A stretch of DNA of 64,000 bases from Neoroseomonas lacus (GTDB lineage Bacteria > Pseudomonadota > Alphaproteobacteria > Acetobacterales > Acetobacteraceae), in NCBI RefSeq assembly GCF_014644535.1, contig NZ_BMKW01000008.1, positions 62,470 through 126,469 on the forward strand, in the 5' to 3' direction. Position numbers and translations under genes: made by a program. Positions 52,345 to 60,828 of this stretch are shown here, one piece after another. The notes beneath the pieces were generated by a model. The model was not told the DNA's origin and searched no databases. It was given only the letters and a program-made list of their open reading frames with translations. How positions within the stretch are numbered: the first letter of the stretch is position 1; each line of letters starts with the position of its first letter.

Positions 52345-54054
52345 TTGTACGACTACATCATCGTCGGCGGGGGCTCTGCCGGCTCGGTGCTGGCCCATCG
52401 CCTGTCCGCACCTGGCGCCAACAAGGTGCTGCTGTGCGAGGCCGGCCCCGATACGCCGCCGGGCAAGGAGCCGGCGACCATCCTCGATACCTATCCGGGC
52501 CAGGCCTATTTCGACCCGCGCTTCCATTGGACCGAGCTGAAGGTCCGCACCCAGGTCGTCTCCCACAACAATCCGGGCGCCGACCGGCCGCCGCTGCGCA
52601 AGTATGAACAGGCGCGGGTGCTGGGCGGCGGGTCGTCGATCAACGGGCAGATGGCCAATCGCGGGGCGCCGCATGACTACGACGAATGGGCGGATAGGGG
52701 CGCGGCCGGCTGGAACTGGGATGCGGTGCTGCCGTATTTCAAGAAGGTCGAGCGCGACGTCGATTTCGACAATGAATGGCACGGCAAGTCCGGGCGCATT
52801 CCGGTGCGCCGCATCCCGGAACAGCATTGGTCGAAGCACGCCAAGGCGGCCGGCGAGGCGTTCAAACAGGCCGGCTACAAGTACCTGCCTGACCAGAACG
52901 GCGCGTTCGAGGACGGCTATTTCCCGCTGACGGTGAATCTCGGCGAGAATGCGCGCGTCTCGGCGGCGATCGGCTATCTCGATGCCGAGACGCGCAAGCG
53001 CGCCAACCTGACGATCTCGACCGAGACGCAGGTGATGGGGCTGATCATCGAAGGCACGCGCTGCGTCGGCATCCGCGCGCTCGTGAAAGGTCAGGAGCAG
53101 GAATTCCGCGGGCGGGAGGTGATCCTGTCCACCGGCGCGATCCATTCGCCGGCGCACCTCATGCGTGCGGGCATCGGCCCGGCGGCGCATCTGCGCGAAC
53201 ACGGCATCAGCGTCGTCGCGGACCTGCCGGGGGTGGGGCAGGGGCTGATGGACCACCCGGCGATCTCGCTATCCTGCTTCATCAAGCCGGAGGCGCGCAT
53301 CGTCACCGAGGCGACGCGCCGGCACATGCTGCTGGGGCTACGCTTCTCCTCTGGGCTGGAGGGCGCTCCCGCCGGCGACATGTTCATGTCGGTCGCCAGC
53401 AAATCCGCCTGGCATGCCGTGGGCGAGCAGGTCGGCTCGATGCTGACCTGGGTGAACAAGACCTATTCGCAGCGTGGCCAGGTGCGGCTGGTGTCCACCG
53501 ATTGGCGGCAGCACCCGGATGTCGAGTTCAACCTGCTGTCCGACCGGCGCGACCTCGACCGGCTGATGACAGGTTTCAAGCTGGCGGCGGCGCTGAACCT
53601 TTCCGCGCCGCTCGCCGCCGTCACCGCCGACCCGTTCCCCGCCTTCTATTCAGACCGGGTGCGGCGGATCGGCGTGGTGAACACCAAGAACCGCATCATC
53701 ACCTCGATCATCGCGAAGTTCCTCGACGGGCCGGCGGCGCTGCGCCGCGCCTTCATCGACCGCTTCGTCATCGAAGGCTTCCGCTTCAAGGAAGTGATGG
53801 AAGATGACGACGCGCTGGAGGATTTCATCCGCAAGGGCACGATCGGCGTCTGGCATGCCTCCTGTTCCTGCCGCATGGGGTCCGACAGTGACCCGATGGC
53901 GGTGGTGGACCCGGCCGGCCGGGTGCGCGGCGTACAGGGGTTGCGGGTGGTCGATGCCTCTGTCTTCCCGGTCGTGCCCTCGGCAAACACCAATTTCCCG
54001 ACGCTGATGACGGCGGAGAAGATGGCAGACGCGATCCTCGCCGGGACGGCGTGA
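52345..54054 (+). CDS. GMC-family FAD oxidoreductase
   Basis: A 569-residue flavoenzyme of the glucose-methanol-choline family, such as choline or alcohol dehydrogenases. FAD-binding YIIVGGGSAGSVLAHRL at the N-terminus; signature GGGSSINGQMANRG; active-site His in WHASCSCRMG; C-terminal VVDASVFPVVPSANTNFPTLM. Start TTG 52345 with GGGGGAAAC upstream, as no ATG fits the N-terminus. It is 82 bp after the M28 gene; a shared transcript is likely. Substrate unknown. Confidence 0.92.
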   Translation: MYDYIIVGGGSAGSVLAHRLSAPGANKVLLCEAGPDTPPGKEPATILDTYPGQAYFDPRFHWTELKVRTQVVSHNNPGADRPPLRKYEQARVLGGGSSINGQMANRGAPHDYDEWADRGAAGWNWDAVLPYFKKVERDVDFDNEWHGKSGRIPVRRIPEQHWSKHAKAAGEAFKQAGYKYLPDQNGAFEDGYFPLTVNLGENARVSAAIGYLDAETRKRANLTISTETQVMGLIIEGTRCVGIRALVKGQEQEFRGREVILSTGAIHSPAHLMRAGIGPAAHLREHGISVVADLPGVGQGLMDHPAISLSCFIKPEARIVTEATRRHMLLGLRFSSGLEGAPAGDMFMSVASKSAWHAVGEQVGSMLTWVNKTYSQRGQVRLVSTDWRQHPDVEFNLLSDRRDLDRLMTGFKLAAALNLSAPLAAVTADPFPAFYSDRVRRIGVVNTKNRIITSIIAKFLDGPAALRRAFIDRFVIEGFRFKEVMEDDDALEDFIRKGTIGVWHASCSCRMGSDSDPMAVVDPAGRVRGVQGLRVVDASVFPVVPSANTNFPTLMTAEKMADAILAGTA

Positions 54055-54086
54055 TACCAACGGTCGAGTTCTTCGACCGTTGGTAT
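54054..54086. repeat. Perfect 14-bp palindromic element after the GMC gene
   Basis: Arms ataccaacggtcga and tcgaccgttggtat with a 5-nt loop, beginning at the last base of the GMC stop codon. A perfect stem this long is unusual; probably a dispersed palindrome that also works as a terminator. Confidence 0.85.
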
Positions 54087-54108
54087 TGGCCTTGTCGTGC
54101 CCTCGGAC

Positions 54109-54155
54109 GCCGGGCGAAAACCTCCGGCTTGGTTGGCTTTCGCCGGACGCCCGGC
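54109..54155. repeat. Second structured element upstream of the ABC binding protein gene
   Basis: Inverted arms gccgggcg and cgcccggc, with an alternative inner ggcgaaa/tttcgcc pairing. Part of a 340-bp gene-free stretch that is nearly all structured. Confidence 0.5.
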
Positions 54156-54174
54156 GGGCCGCATGCGCGGCCTA

Positions 54175-54197
54175 GGCACGAGTGAAAGCCTCGTGCC
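54175..54197. repeat. Third hairpin upstream of the ABC binding protein gene
   Basis: A perfect 8-bp stem (ggcacgag, loop of 7 nt, ctcgtgcc). From here to 54394 no further motif was seen, apart from the gggaga ribosome-binding site. Confidence 0.6.
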
Positions 54198-54394
54198 GTT
54201 GCTATGGGGCTGCCTACCCGGACCTGCTCGGGTCGGCGCATCTCCGGTCGCGCAAGGTTCGGATGCGCGCCGGGGAAGCCCGACTGCTCACGGCGCAGAC
54301 ACCCCTTGGCGCCCCGGGTCGCGCACGGGCATGCTGCGCGTGGGCCAGCCGGAGACACGGCGGCTTCACGTCTGGAACCTGGGAGACGATATTG

Positions 54395-55429
54395 ATGACA
54401 AGCATACGCACCCGCCTGGCCGGCCTCGCCGCCGCCGCCATCCTGGTGGCGGCCGGGCAGGCCCTGGCGCAGGGGTCAGGGCCGGACACCTCGGCGACGA
54501 TCCGCTCCCGCGGGCAATTGGTCTGCGGCGTGGCGGTGAATGCGCCGGGCTTTGCTCTGCCGGACAGCCGCGGCGAGTTCCATGGCCTTGATGTCGACAC
54601 CTGTCGCGCCGTCGCCGCCGCCGTCCTGGGCGATGCGAACAAGGTACGCTTCGTGCCGAACACGACGGTGCAGCGCTTCCCAATGCTCCAATCGGGCGAA
54701 CTCGACATCCTGGTGCGCAACACCACCTGGTCGATGGCGCGCGAGACGCAACTCGGCCTCGCCTTCGCCGGCATCAATTTCTACGACGGCCAGGGCTTCA
54801 TGGTGCGCCGGAATTCCGGCGTCACATCGGCGGCGCAGCTGGATGGCGCCACGGTGTGCGTGCAGCCGGGCACCACCACGGAACTCAACCTGACCGACTA
54901 TTTCCGCACCCACAACATGCGCTTCACCCCGGTGGTGATCGAGCAGGCGGAGGAAATCCGCGCCGCCTTCGTTGCCGGCCGTTGCGATGCCTATACCAAC
55001 GACGCCTCATCGCTCGCTTCCTTCCGCGCGACGCGCACGACGGATGCGAACGACTTCGTCCTGCTGCCCGAGATCATCTCGAAGGAGCCGCTGGGCCCGG
55101 CGGTGCGCAAGGGCGACTGGCGCTTCTTCGACATCGTGCGCTGGACGCTGTTTGCGCAGATCGCCGCCGAGGAACTGGGCGTGACCAGCGCCAATGTCGA
55201 GGAAATGGCGCGCACCAGCACCAACCCCGACGTGCAGCGTCTTCTCGGGCGGACCGGCGATCTGGGTCAATCGATGGGTCTGTCGAATGACTGGGTGGTG
55301 AAGGTCATTCGCCAGGTCGGCAATTACGGCGAGATGTATGAGCGCAACATCACTCCGATCGGCATCCCGCGCGGGGTGAACAACCTGTGGAACCGTGGCG
55401 GGCTGCACTACGCGCCGCCGGTCCGCTGA
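54395..55429 (+). CDS. Amino-acid ABC transporter substrate-binding protein (AapJ-like)
   Basis: A 344-residue periplasmic binding protein of the general L-amino-acid (Aap/Bzt) type. Signal peptide cleaved near QALAQ; then TSATIRSRGQLVCGVAVNAPGFA, FHGLDVDTCRAVAAAVLGD, LDILVRNTTWSMARE and the C-terminal EMYERNITPIGIPRGVNNLWNRGGLHY. These are hallmark AapJ/BztA motifs. No permease or ATPase genes follow, so it is an orphan receptor. ATG 54395 with GGGAGA upstream. Confidence 0.92.
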   Translation: MTSIRTRLAGLAAAAILVAAGQALAQGSGPDTSATIRSRGQLVCGVAVNAPGFALPDSRGEFHGLDVDTCRAVAAAVLGDANKVRFVPNTTVQRFPMLQSGELDILVRNTTWSMARETQLGLAFAGINFYDGQGFMVRRNSGVTSAAQLDGATVCVQPGTTTELNLTDYFRTHNMRFTPVVIEQAEEIRAAFVAGRCDAYTNDASSLASFRATRTTDANDFVLLPEIISKEPLGPAVRKGDWRFFDIVRWTLFAQIAAEELGVTSANVEEMARTSTNPDVQRLLGRTGDLGQSMGLSNDWVVKVIRQVGNYGEMYERNITPIGIPRGVNNLWNRGGLHYAPPVR

Positions 55430-55436
55430 GTGACGC

Positions 55437-55465
55437 GGCAGGGGCATCATTCGGTTGCCCCTGCC
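55437..55465. terminator. Hairpin after the ABC binding protein gene
   Basis: A perfect 10-bp stem (ggcaggggca / tgcccctgcc, 9-nt loop) starting 8 nt after the stop, between two convergent genes. It can serve both, although T-runs are lacking. Confidence 0.65.
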
Positions 55466-55520
55466 AAACGCCTTGGCCACCGCCGCACGGCCATGAGGCC
55501 AGCGCGAGCGGCGTCATCCT

Positions 55521-55877
55521 TCAGCCGGGCGGCGGCGCCACCGGCAGGGCGGCGCTGTAGGGTTCGATCCGGTAGCTGTCCTGCCGCATGATCGCGACCC
55601 GGGCGGTCGTGCCGAACCGGGTCGAACCATCGGGCGCGCGGCCGACGATGTAGCGCCACGCGGTGATCTGGCCTTCAGCGACAAGCCGGCGGGCGATGCG
55701 CTCGACCCCGGGCCCGGTGCCGAGGCTGTCGAGTTCAGCCTCAGTGAGGCCGATGATCACCTCGTCGCGCTGCGAGACGATCCTGAAGAGCTGCACCGCC
55801 GGGGTCTGTGCGCCGGCGGTCGATGCGAGACCGGCCAGCGGCAGCGATGCCGCCACGCGGCGGGGGATGGGGTGCAT
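55521..55877 (-). CDS. Small exported protein of unknown function
   Basis: A 118-residue protein with a signal peptide (IPRRVAASLPLAGLASTAGAQ). The mature part (AVQLFRIVSQRDEVIIGLTEAELDSLG ...) looks like a small globular domain, with VIIGLTEAELDSLG and RRLVAEGQITAWRY most conserved-looking. No family recognised. An AAGGA ribosome-binding site lies 9 nt upstream. Confidence 0.6.
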   Translation of the reverse strand: MHPIPRRVAASLPLAGLASTAGAQTPAVQLFRIVSQRDEVIIGLTEAELDSLGTGPGVERIARRLVAEGQITAWRYIVGRAPDGSTRFGTTARVAIMRQDSYRIEPYSAALPVAPPPG

Positions 55878-55977
55878 GGGCTTGGATCCTTGCGCTTGGG
55901 CGAGCCGGCAGCGCGGATCGCGCCACAGGCCACTGATTGACCGGCGCGCGGAGGATCGAAGGTCCTGATCGAATCAA

Positions 55978-56007
55978 AAAGGGCGGCAGATCACTCCGCC
56001 GCCCTTT
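55978..56007 (-). terminator. Rho-independent terminator of rpoH
   Basis: A 10-bp perfect stem (aaagggcggc / gccgcccttt) which on the minus strand is followed by TTTTTGATT. It lies 21 nt past the rpoH stop. Confidence 0.85.
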
Positions 56008-56027
56008 CGGGTGAAAGATTTCAGGCT

Positions 56028-56912
56028 TCAGCCGACCGTCAGGCGCCGTTCCACGACCTGCTGCTTCATCGACTTCTGCAGCTTCTCGAAGGCCCGCACC
56101 TCGATCTGACGAACTCGCTCGCGGCTGATGTTGTACTGCTGCGAGAGTTCCTCAAGCGTGGTCGGCTCCTCCTTCAGGCGCCGTTCGATCAGGATGTGGC
56201 GTTCCCGTTCGTTGAGCGTCTTCAGCGCGCCGTTGAGCAGGTCGCGGCGGTTGGTCATGTCCTCCCGCTCGGCCAACTCGTTTTCCTGGCTTTCGCCGTC
56301 ATCGACCAGCCAATCCTGCCACTCGCCCTCGCTGTCGGCGCGGACGGGGGCATTCAGGCTGTGGTCGGGGCTGGCGAGGCGCCGGTTCATCGACACCACG
56401 TCCTGGGTCGGCACCTGGAGAGCGTGGGCGATCTTCGCCACCTGCTCGTCCTTCAGGTCGCCTTCCTCGAGCGCGGACATCTTCGCCTTCAACCGACGCA
56501 GGTTGAAGAACAGCTTCTTCTGCGCCGCCGTGGTGCCCATTTTCACGAGCGACCAGGAATGCAGGATGTATTCTTGTATCGCGGCGCGGATCCACCACAT
56601 GGCGTAGGTAGCCAGACGGAAGCCGCGTTCCGGATCGAAGCGCTTCACCGCCTGCATCATGCCCACGTTGCCTTCGGAGATCAGTTCCCCGACCGGCAGG
56701 CCGTAGCCGCGATAGCCCATGGCGATCTTCGCCACGAGACGCAGATGCGACGTGACGAGCTTGTGCGCCGCGGGTTCGTCGCCCTGTTCCTTCCACCGGC
56801 GGGCGAGGGCGAGTTCCTCCTCCGGTGCCAACATCGGAAACTTGCGGATGTCCTGCAGATAGCGCGACAGGTTCCCTTCGGTCGCCATCGGAATAGACAT
56901 GCTGGAAGCCAT
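56028..56912 (-). CDS. rpoH: RNA polymerase heat-shock sigma factor RpoH
   Basis: A 294-residue sigma-32 type factor. Region 2 includes LRLVAKIAMGYRGYGLPVGELISEGNVGMMQAVKRFDPERGFRLATYAMWWIRAAIQEYI; the RpoH box QKKLFFNLRRLKAKM follows, which separates it from sigma-70; region 4 ends with ISRERVRQIEVRAFEKLQ. GGAGG lies 11 nt before ATG 56912. A strong hairpin at 57012-57038 is in the upstream region and may take part in heat or translational control. Confidence 0.96.
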   Translation of the reverse strand: MASSMSIPMATEGNLSRYLQDIRKFPMLAPEEELALARRWKEQGDEPAAHKLVTSHLRLVAKIAMGYRGYGLPVGELISEGNVGMMQAVKRFDPERGFRLATYAMWWIRAAIQEYILHSWSLVKMGTTAAQKKLFFNLRRLKAKMSALEEGDLKDEQVAKIAHALQVPTQDVVSMNRRLASPDHSLNAPVRADSEGEWQDWLVDDGESQENELAEREDMTNRRDLLNGALKTLNERERHILIERRLKEEPTTLEELSQQYNISRERVRQIEVRAFEKLQKSMKQQVVERRLTVG

Positions 56913-57011
56913 AGTCTCTGCCTCCTTGACCGGGCGAACCCCCCGTGACGGCGGGGCCGCAGGCGGCCATTACTTGGTTATGTCGGCATCCTCGGGGCCC
57001 TGGCCCGAGCC

Positions 57012-57038
57012 GCCTGCCCCGGTCACGTCGGGGCAGGC
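57012..57038. promoter_or_regulatory. Hairpin upstream of rpoH
   Basis: A perfect 10-bp G+C-rich stem (gcctgccccg / cggggcaggc, 7-nt loop) 100-126 nt before the rpoH start. It could be part of the rpoH leader or block read-through from rluA. Confidence 0.45.
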
Positions 57039-57111
57039 CGATGCGGGCGCTTGTTTGGCACCCCTTGGAATCCGACCTGGGGTATTTTTACCGCGCGCCG
57101 TGGTGCGGCGC

Positions 57112-57136
57112 AAGAAAAACCGACTGCAATAGTCGG
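57112..57136 (-). terminator. Rho-independent terminator of the pseudouridine synthase gene
   Basis: On the minus strand a 6-bp stem (CCGACT, loop ATTGC, AGTCGG) is followed by TTTTTCTTG. It begins 2 nt past the stop at 57138. Confidence 0.85.
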
Positions 57137-57137
57137 G

Positions 57138-58064
57138 TTACTGGCTGTTACCGTCCAGCAATGTGAGCAGGCTGGTGAGGTCGGCCGGTACAGGGCTTTC
57201 GAAGGATAGGGGCTGTTTGGTTACGGGATGCCGAAAGCCCAGTGTCGCGGCGTGCAGCGCCTGGCGTGGGAACGCCAGCAGGGCGTCGCGGGTTGCAGGC
57301 GGCAACAGCCTTGCCGAGGCCGGGGTGCGGCGCAGGTAGACCGGGTCGCCCACCAGTGGATGGCCGATATGGGCCATGTGGACGCGGATCTGATGCGTCC
57401 GCCCGGTCAGCAGGCGGCATTCGACCAGTGCGACCGCGGTGCCCCAGGCGCGCTTGACCTGGTAGCGTGTGGTGGCCGCCTTGCCGCCGCGCTCGACCAC
57501 CGCCATGCGCTTGCGGTCGACCGGGTGGCGGCCGATCGAGGCCGAGACCTCCCCCTGCATCTCCGCCGGCAGGCCCCAGACGAGCGCCAGGTAGGCGCGC
57601 TCCAGGTCGCGCGCGGCAAAGGCTTCCGACAGGGTGCGGTGGGCGCGGTCGGTCTTGGCGACGACCATGACGCCCGAGGTGTCCTTGTCCAGCCGATGGA
57701 CGATGCCCGGCCGCTTCTCGCCGCCGATGCCCGGCAGGTCGTCTCCCGCATGGGCGAGCAGCGCATTGACCAGCGTGCCATCGAGGTTGCCCGGCGCCGG
57801 ATGCACGACGAGCCCCGCCGGCTTGTCGAGCACGATGAGGTCAGAATCCTCGAACATGATGGTCAGCGGGATGTCCTGCGCCTGCGGCGTCGCTGGCGTC
57901 GGCGGTGGCACATGCAGGCGGTACAGCGACCCGGCGCGCACCGATTCGGAGGGGTCCTTGATCAGGACGCCGTCACGGCTCGCCTGCCCGGCCTCGATCA
58001 ATGCCTTGACGCGGGAGCGCGAGAGCGAACCTATCGCGTCCGCGAGGAAGCGGTCGGCGCGCAT
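57138..58064 (-). CDS. RluA-family 23S rRNA pseudouridine synthase (RluD-like)
   Basis: A 308-residue enzyme that isomerises uridine in large-subunit rRNA. An S4 domain (about 1-60, MRADRFLADAIGSLSRSRVKALIEAG) precedes the catalytic domain with LIVLDKPAGLVVHPAPG, active Asp in HRLDKDTSGVMVVAKT and the RTHQIRVHMAHIGHPLVGD motif. The S4 domain suggests RluD/RluC type. Start ATG 58064; only 25 bp separate it from the divergent DUF6476 gene, so its promoter must lie inside that gene. An N-terminal extension of a few residues is possible. Confidence 0.93.
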   Translation of the reverse strand: MRADRFLADAIGSLSRSRVKALIEAGQASRDGVLIKDPSESVRAGSLYRLHVPPPTPATPQAQDIPLTIMFEDSDLIVLDKPAGLVVHPAPGNLDGTLVNALLAHAGDDLPGIGGEKRPGIVHRLDKDTSGVMVVAKTDRAHRTLSEAFAARDLERAYLALVWGLPAEMQGEVSASIGRHPVDRKRMAVVERGGKAATTRYQVKRAWGTAVALVECRLLTGRTHQIRVHMAHIGHPLVGDPVYLRRTPASARLLPPATRDALLAFPRQALHAATLGFRHPVTKQPLSFESPVPADLTSLLTLLDGNSQ

Positions 58065-58089
58065 GCCGGCCGCCTCGGGCGGTGCCGTG

Positions 58090-58407
58090 ATGTCGGTGTC
58101 GGTGGATTCGGGTGGCGAGGGGGATGATGTGGGTGCGCTCAAGGGCCTGGTAATCGGAATGGGGGTGCTGATCGTCGCCGGCACCGTGGCGCTCGCGGTG
58201 CTGCTCGTCCAGCGCCTTGGTGGGCCGGCGGCAGGCAACGCGGCGGCGTCGCTGTCTCTCGCACAGCCTGAGGGCGCGCGGATTGCCGGCGTCGCGGCCT
58301 CGGACAAGGCGATCTCGATCTGGGTGGCGCGGCCGGATGGCGAGCGAGTGATCCTGCTCGACCCCACCGGGGCGCGGCGGATCGGGGAGATTCGGTTGCG
58401 CGATTGA
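58090..58407 (+). CDS. Small membrane-anchored protein (DUF6476-like)
   Basis: A 105-residue protein with one N-terminal membrane helix (LVIGMGVLIVAGTVALAVLLVQRL) and a periplasmic C-terminal segment (ASDKAISIWVARPDGERVILLDPTGARRIGEIRL). This is a family regularly found head to head with an RluA gene in this bacterial group; its role is unknown. ATG 58090 or GTG 58087. Confidence 0.75.
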   Translation: MSVSVDSGGEGDDVGALKGLVIGMGVLIVAGTVALAVLLVQRLGGPAAGNAAASLSLAQPEGARIAGVAASDKAISIWVARPDGERVILLDPTGARRIGEIRLRD

Positions 58408-58419
58408 CCGGCTGGCGCG

Positions 58420-58599
58420 ATGACACACCACAAGCTCGAGCTGCCGGAGAAGACCTGCGAGGCCTGCGCGCGACCCTTCGCCTGGCGGCGGAAATGGGCG
58501 CAATCCTGGGCGGAGGTCCGGTACTGTTCGGATGCCTGCCGCACCTGGCGGCGGGGTGCTGTGCGTGAAAGAATGACAAAGCCGGAGAAGGGCGCTTGA
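58420..58599 (+). CDS. DUF2256 zinc-finger-like small protein
   Basis: A 59-residue protein (MTHHKLELPEKTCEACARPF ...) with a C-x-x-C ... C-x-x-x-C motif (CEAC, CSDAC) and RRKWAQSWAEVRYCSDACR typical of DUF2256. The four cysteines probably bind zinc. 12 bp after the DUF6476 gene, so probably co-transcribed. Function unknown. Confidence 0.85.
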   Translation: MTHHKLELPEKTCEACARPFAWRRKWAQSWAEVRYCSDACRTWRRGAVRERMTKPEKGA

Positions 58600-58640
58600 T
58601 CCCGGCGAAACAGGAGGCTAGAAGCGCGCCTCCGGCCAAG

Positions 58641-58716
58641 GTCCCCTTCGTCTAGAGGCCTAGGACACCGCCCTCTCACGGCGGTAACAGGGGTTCGAAT
58701 CCCCTAGGGGACGCCA
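58641..58716 (+). tRNA. tRNA-Glu (anticodon CTC)
   Basis: A complete 76-nt cloverleaf: acceptor gtcccct/aggggac, anticodon stem ccgcc/ggcgg with loop ctctcac (anticodon CTC, codon GAG), T-arm gggg-ttcgaat-cccc and an encoded CCA end. A single hairpin terminator follows. No integrase or att-like repeat seen. Confidence 0.97.
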
Positions 58717-58740
58717 ATAGAATCAAATGATTGGCTTCAA

Positions 58741-58765
58741 AATGGCGGTCCTTTGGACCGCCATT
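58741..58765 (+). terminator. Terminator of the tRNA-Glu gene
   Basis: A perfect 11-bp stem (aatggcggtcc, loop ttt, ggaccgccatt) 25 nt after the tRNA, with TTTT at 58771-58774. Confidence 0.75.
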
Positions 58766-58834
58766 ATGCGTTTTGGGGAGAAGGCGGCATCTCCTGCGCT
58801 CCCGCACGCCCGGACACCTCCGGGCAGCGATCTG

Positions 58835-59740
58835 TCAGCCGTATGTCGGTAGGATCTGCGCCGTGGTGGCCGCATTCTGGACCGCGTTGACCAGAGCCTC
58901 CAGCACCGCATCATGGTGACGGCCGGCGTGCCAGACCGCCCCCAGCTCCCGGCGCGGCGCAAGCCCGGCCAGTTGCCGCAGGACGAAACCGGCGCCGCCG
59001 GAGACCGCCGAGGCCGGTAGCACGCTGGGACCAAGACCCGCCTGCACCAGGGCAACGATGGCGCCGATGCCCTCCAACTCCGCCGTCACCCGCGGCATCA
59101 GCCCCAGGGCCGCGAAGGCCATGTCGACCGTGTCGCGCAGGCCGAAGCCCGGCGGCGGCAGCACCAGGCCCTCGGCCGCCAACGCGGCAAGTTCGAGCGC
59201 GGCGCCCTCGCGGGCCAAGCGGTGGTGCGGCGGCAGCACGGCGACAAAGACATCCTCCACCATCGGTCGCCAGACCAGGCGCGGGTCGGTCGGCGCCGTG
59301 CCGACAAAGCCCAGATGCTGCCGCCCATCGATGATCTCGGCCATGATCGGCTCTGAACGGAAGCCCAGCACCCGTAGCGGCACGCCCGGCCAATCACGCC
59401 GCCACCCCACCAGCGCCGTCGAGAACACACCCTCCAGCAGCGATTGCAGGACGCCGACGCACAAGGTCGGGTCGCGCCCGCCATCCAGCCGCTGCACCTC
59501 CTGACGCAGGAAAGCTGCCTCGGCCAGCAGGCGGCCGGCATGTTGGGCGAGGAAACGGCCGGCCTCGGTCAGTGTCACCGGCTGGCGGCCGCGGCGAACC
59601 AGCGGCGCACCGAATTCGGCCTCCAGCACCTGGATCTGCCGGGTCAGGGCGGGCTGCGACAGGCCCAGCAGCTCCGCCGCGCGACGGAAGCCTCCGGCCT
59701 CGCTGAGGGTCAGGAAGGAGCGTAGGCGCAGCAGGTTCAT
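58835..59740 (-). CDS. LysR-family regulator of the adjacent catabolic cluster
   Basis: A 301-residue LysR regulator: winged helix-turn-helix MNLLRLRSFLTLSEAGGFRRAAELLGLSQPALTRQIQVLE, then a ligand-binding domain. Start ATG 59740; the frame to 59809 has no site. It is divergent from the DUF6282-amidohydrolase genes, across a 173-bp gap with palindromes at 59809-59858, so it very likely controls them. Effector unknown but probably the cluster's substrate. Confidence 0.92.
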   Translation of the reverse strand: MNLLRLRSFLTLSEAGGFRRAAELLGLSQPALTRQIQVLEAEFGAPLVRRGRQPVTLTEAGRFLAQHAGRLLAEAAFLRQEVQRLDGGRDPTLCVGVLQSLLEGVFSTALVGWRRDWPGVPLRVLGFRSEPIMAEIIDGRQHLGFVGTAPTDPRLVWRPMVEDVFVAVLPPHHRLAREGAALELAALAAEGLVLPPPGFGLRDTVDMAFAALGLMPRVTAELEGIGAIVALVQAGLGPSVLPASAVSGGAGFVLRQLAGLAPRRELGAVWHAGRHHDAVLEALVNAVQNAATTAQILPTYG

Positions 59741-59808
59741 GGGCACCCCAGGCAATTTCGCGGCACGTTGACCGGCGCAGAGGCAAACGCTCGCCCGCAC
59801 GCCTACCA

Positions 59809-59858
59809 TTATGCATAAACATGATCACTTGATGCATACAGCATCATTGTTCGCATCA
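59809..59858. promoter_or_regulatory. Operator candidate between LysR and the DUF6282 gene
   Basis: The palindrome ttatgcataa (59809-59818) is followed by repeated tgatgcat, gcatcat and tcgcatcatg half-sites in an AT-rich stretch. This spacing fits a LysR recognition plus activation site. Confidence 0.5.
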
Positions 59859-59913
59859 TGCGGGCATCAGATCGTCGTTGCCTGTGGGCATGACCCCAGG
59901 GAGCCACTGATCA

Positions 59914-60825
59914 ATGTCCTTCGCCTTTTCCCGTGCCGATACCGACCTGCTGCAGGGCGTCATCGACATGCACCTGCACACCATGCCCTGCCTGTTCGAC
60001 CGCCCGCTCGACGACCTGGAGGCGGCGGAGCAGGCCCGCACCGCCGGCTATCGCGCCCTGGTGCTGAAAAGCATCTACGTCCCCAATGCCGACCGGGTCG
60101 AGCTGGTGCGCCGCGTGGTGCCGGGCATCGAGCTGTTCGGCAGCCTGGTGCTCAACCACAGCGTCGGCGGGCTGAACCCCGAAGCGGTGCGCACCGCTAT
60201 CGGCTTCGGCATGAAGGTGATGTGGCTGCCCACCGTGCATGCCCAGCACCACGCCGACCATTTCGGCATGCCGACCTATCCCTGGCTGGCGCAGCGGCAA
60301 GGCACGCTGCCGCAAGTGCCGGTGCCCGGCATCCGGCTGGTCGACGCCGCCGGCGCGCTGAAGCCCGAGGTAGCCGAGATCCTGGCGATCGCCAAGGCCG
60401 CCGACATTGTCACCGGCACCGGCCATATCGCACTGGACGAGGTCCATGCCGTGGCTCGCGAAGCGCAGCGCATCGGCTACGGGAAGCTGGTGCAGACCCA
60501 TGTCGGCTGGCACGCCACCGACTGGCCGCTGGAGGATCTGAAGGCGCTCGCCGATCTCGGCATGAAATTCGAGTTCTGCATCAACCCGACCATGCCGAAC
60601 CGGCAGCAGCAGAGCACCCGCAAGCTGACCGACACGATCAGGGCGCTCGGCGTCGAACGCTGCTTCATCGCCACCGATCTCGGCCAGCACGACAACGCCC
60701 ATCCGATCGAGGGCATGCGCATGTGGTTGCGCATCCTGCCGCTGCATGGATTCAGCCAGAACGAGGTGGACCACCTGGCGCGCCACCACCCAGCGGCGCT
60801 GCTCGGCCTGCCGGCGGTCGGCTGA
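59914..60825 (+). CDS. DUF6282-family putative metal-dependent hydrolase
   Basis: A 303-residue protein with the amidohydrolase-like start GVIDMHLHTMPCLFDRPLDD (H-x-H) and later THVGWH and IATDLGQHDNAHPIEGM, giving His and Asp ligands. It fits the uncharacterised DUF6282 family, probably a TIM-barrel hydrolase of cyclic amides or lactones. It precedes an amidohydrolase by 3 nt and forms an operon with it. Substrate unknown. Confidence 0.8.
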   Translation: MSFAFSRADTDLLQGVIDMHLHTMPCLFDRPLDDLEAAEQARTAGYRALVLKSIYVPNADRVELVRRVVPGIELFGSLVLNHSVGGLNPEAVRTAIGFGMKVMWLPTVHAQHHADHFGMPTYPWLAQRQGTLPQVPVPGIRLVDAAGALKPEVAEILAIAKAADIVTGTGHIALDEVHAVAREAQRIGYGKLVQTHVGWHATDWPLEDLKALADLGMKFEFCINPTMPNRQQQSTRKLTDTIRALGVERCFIATDLGQHDNAHPIEGMRMWLRILPLHGFSQNEVDHLARHHPAALLGLPAVG

Positions 60826-60828
60826 CCC

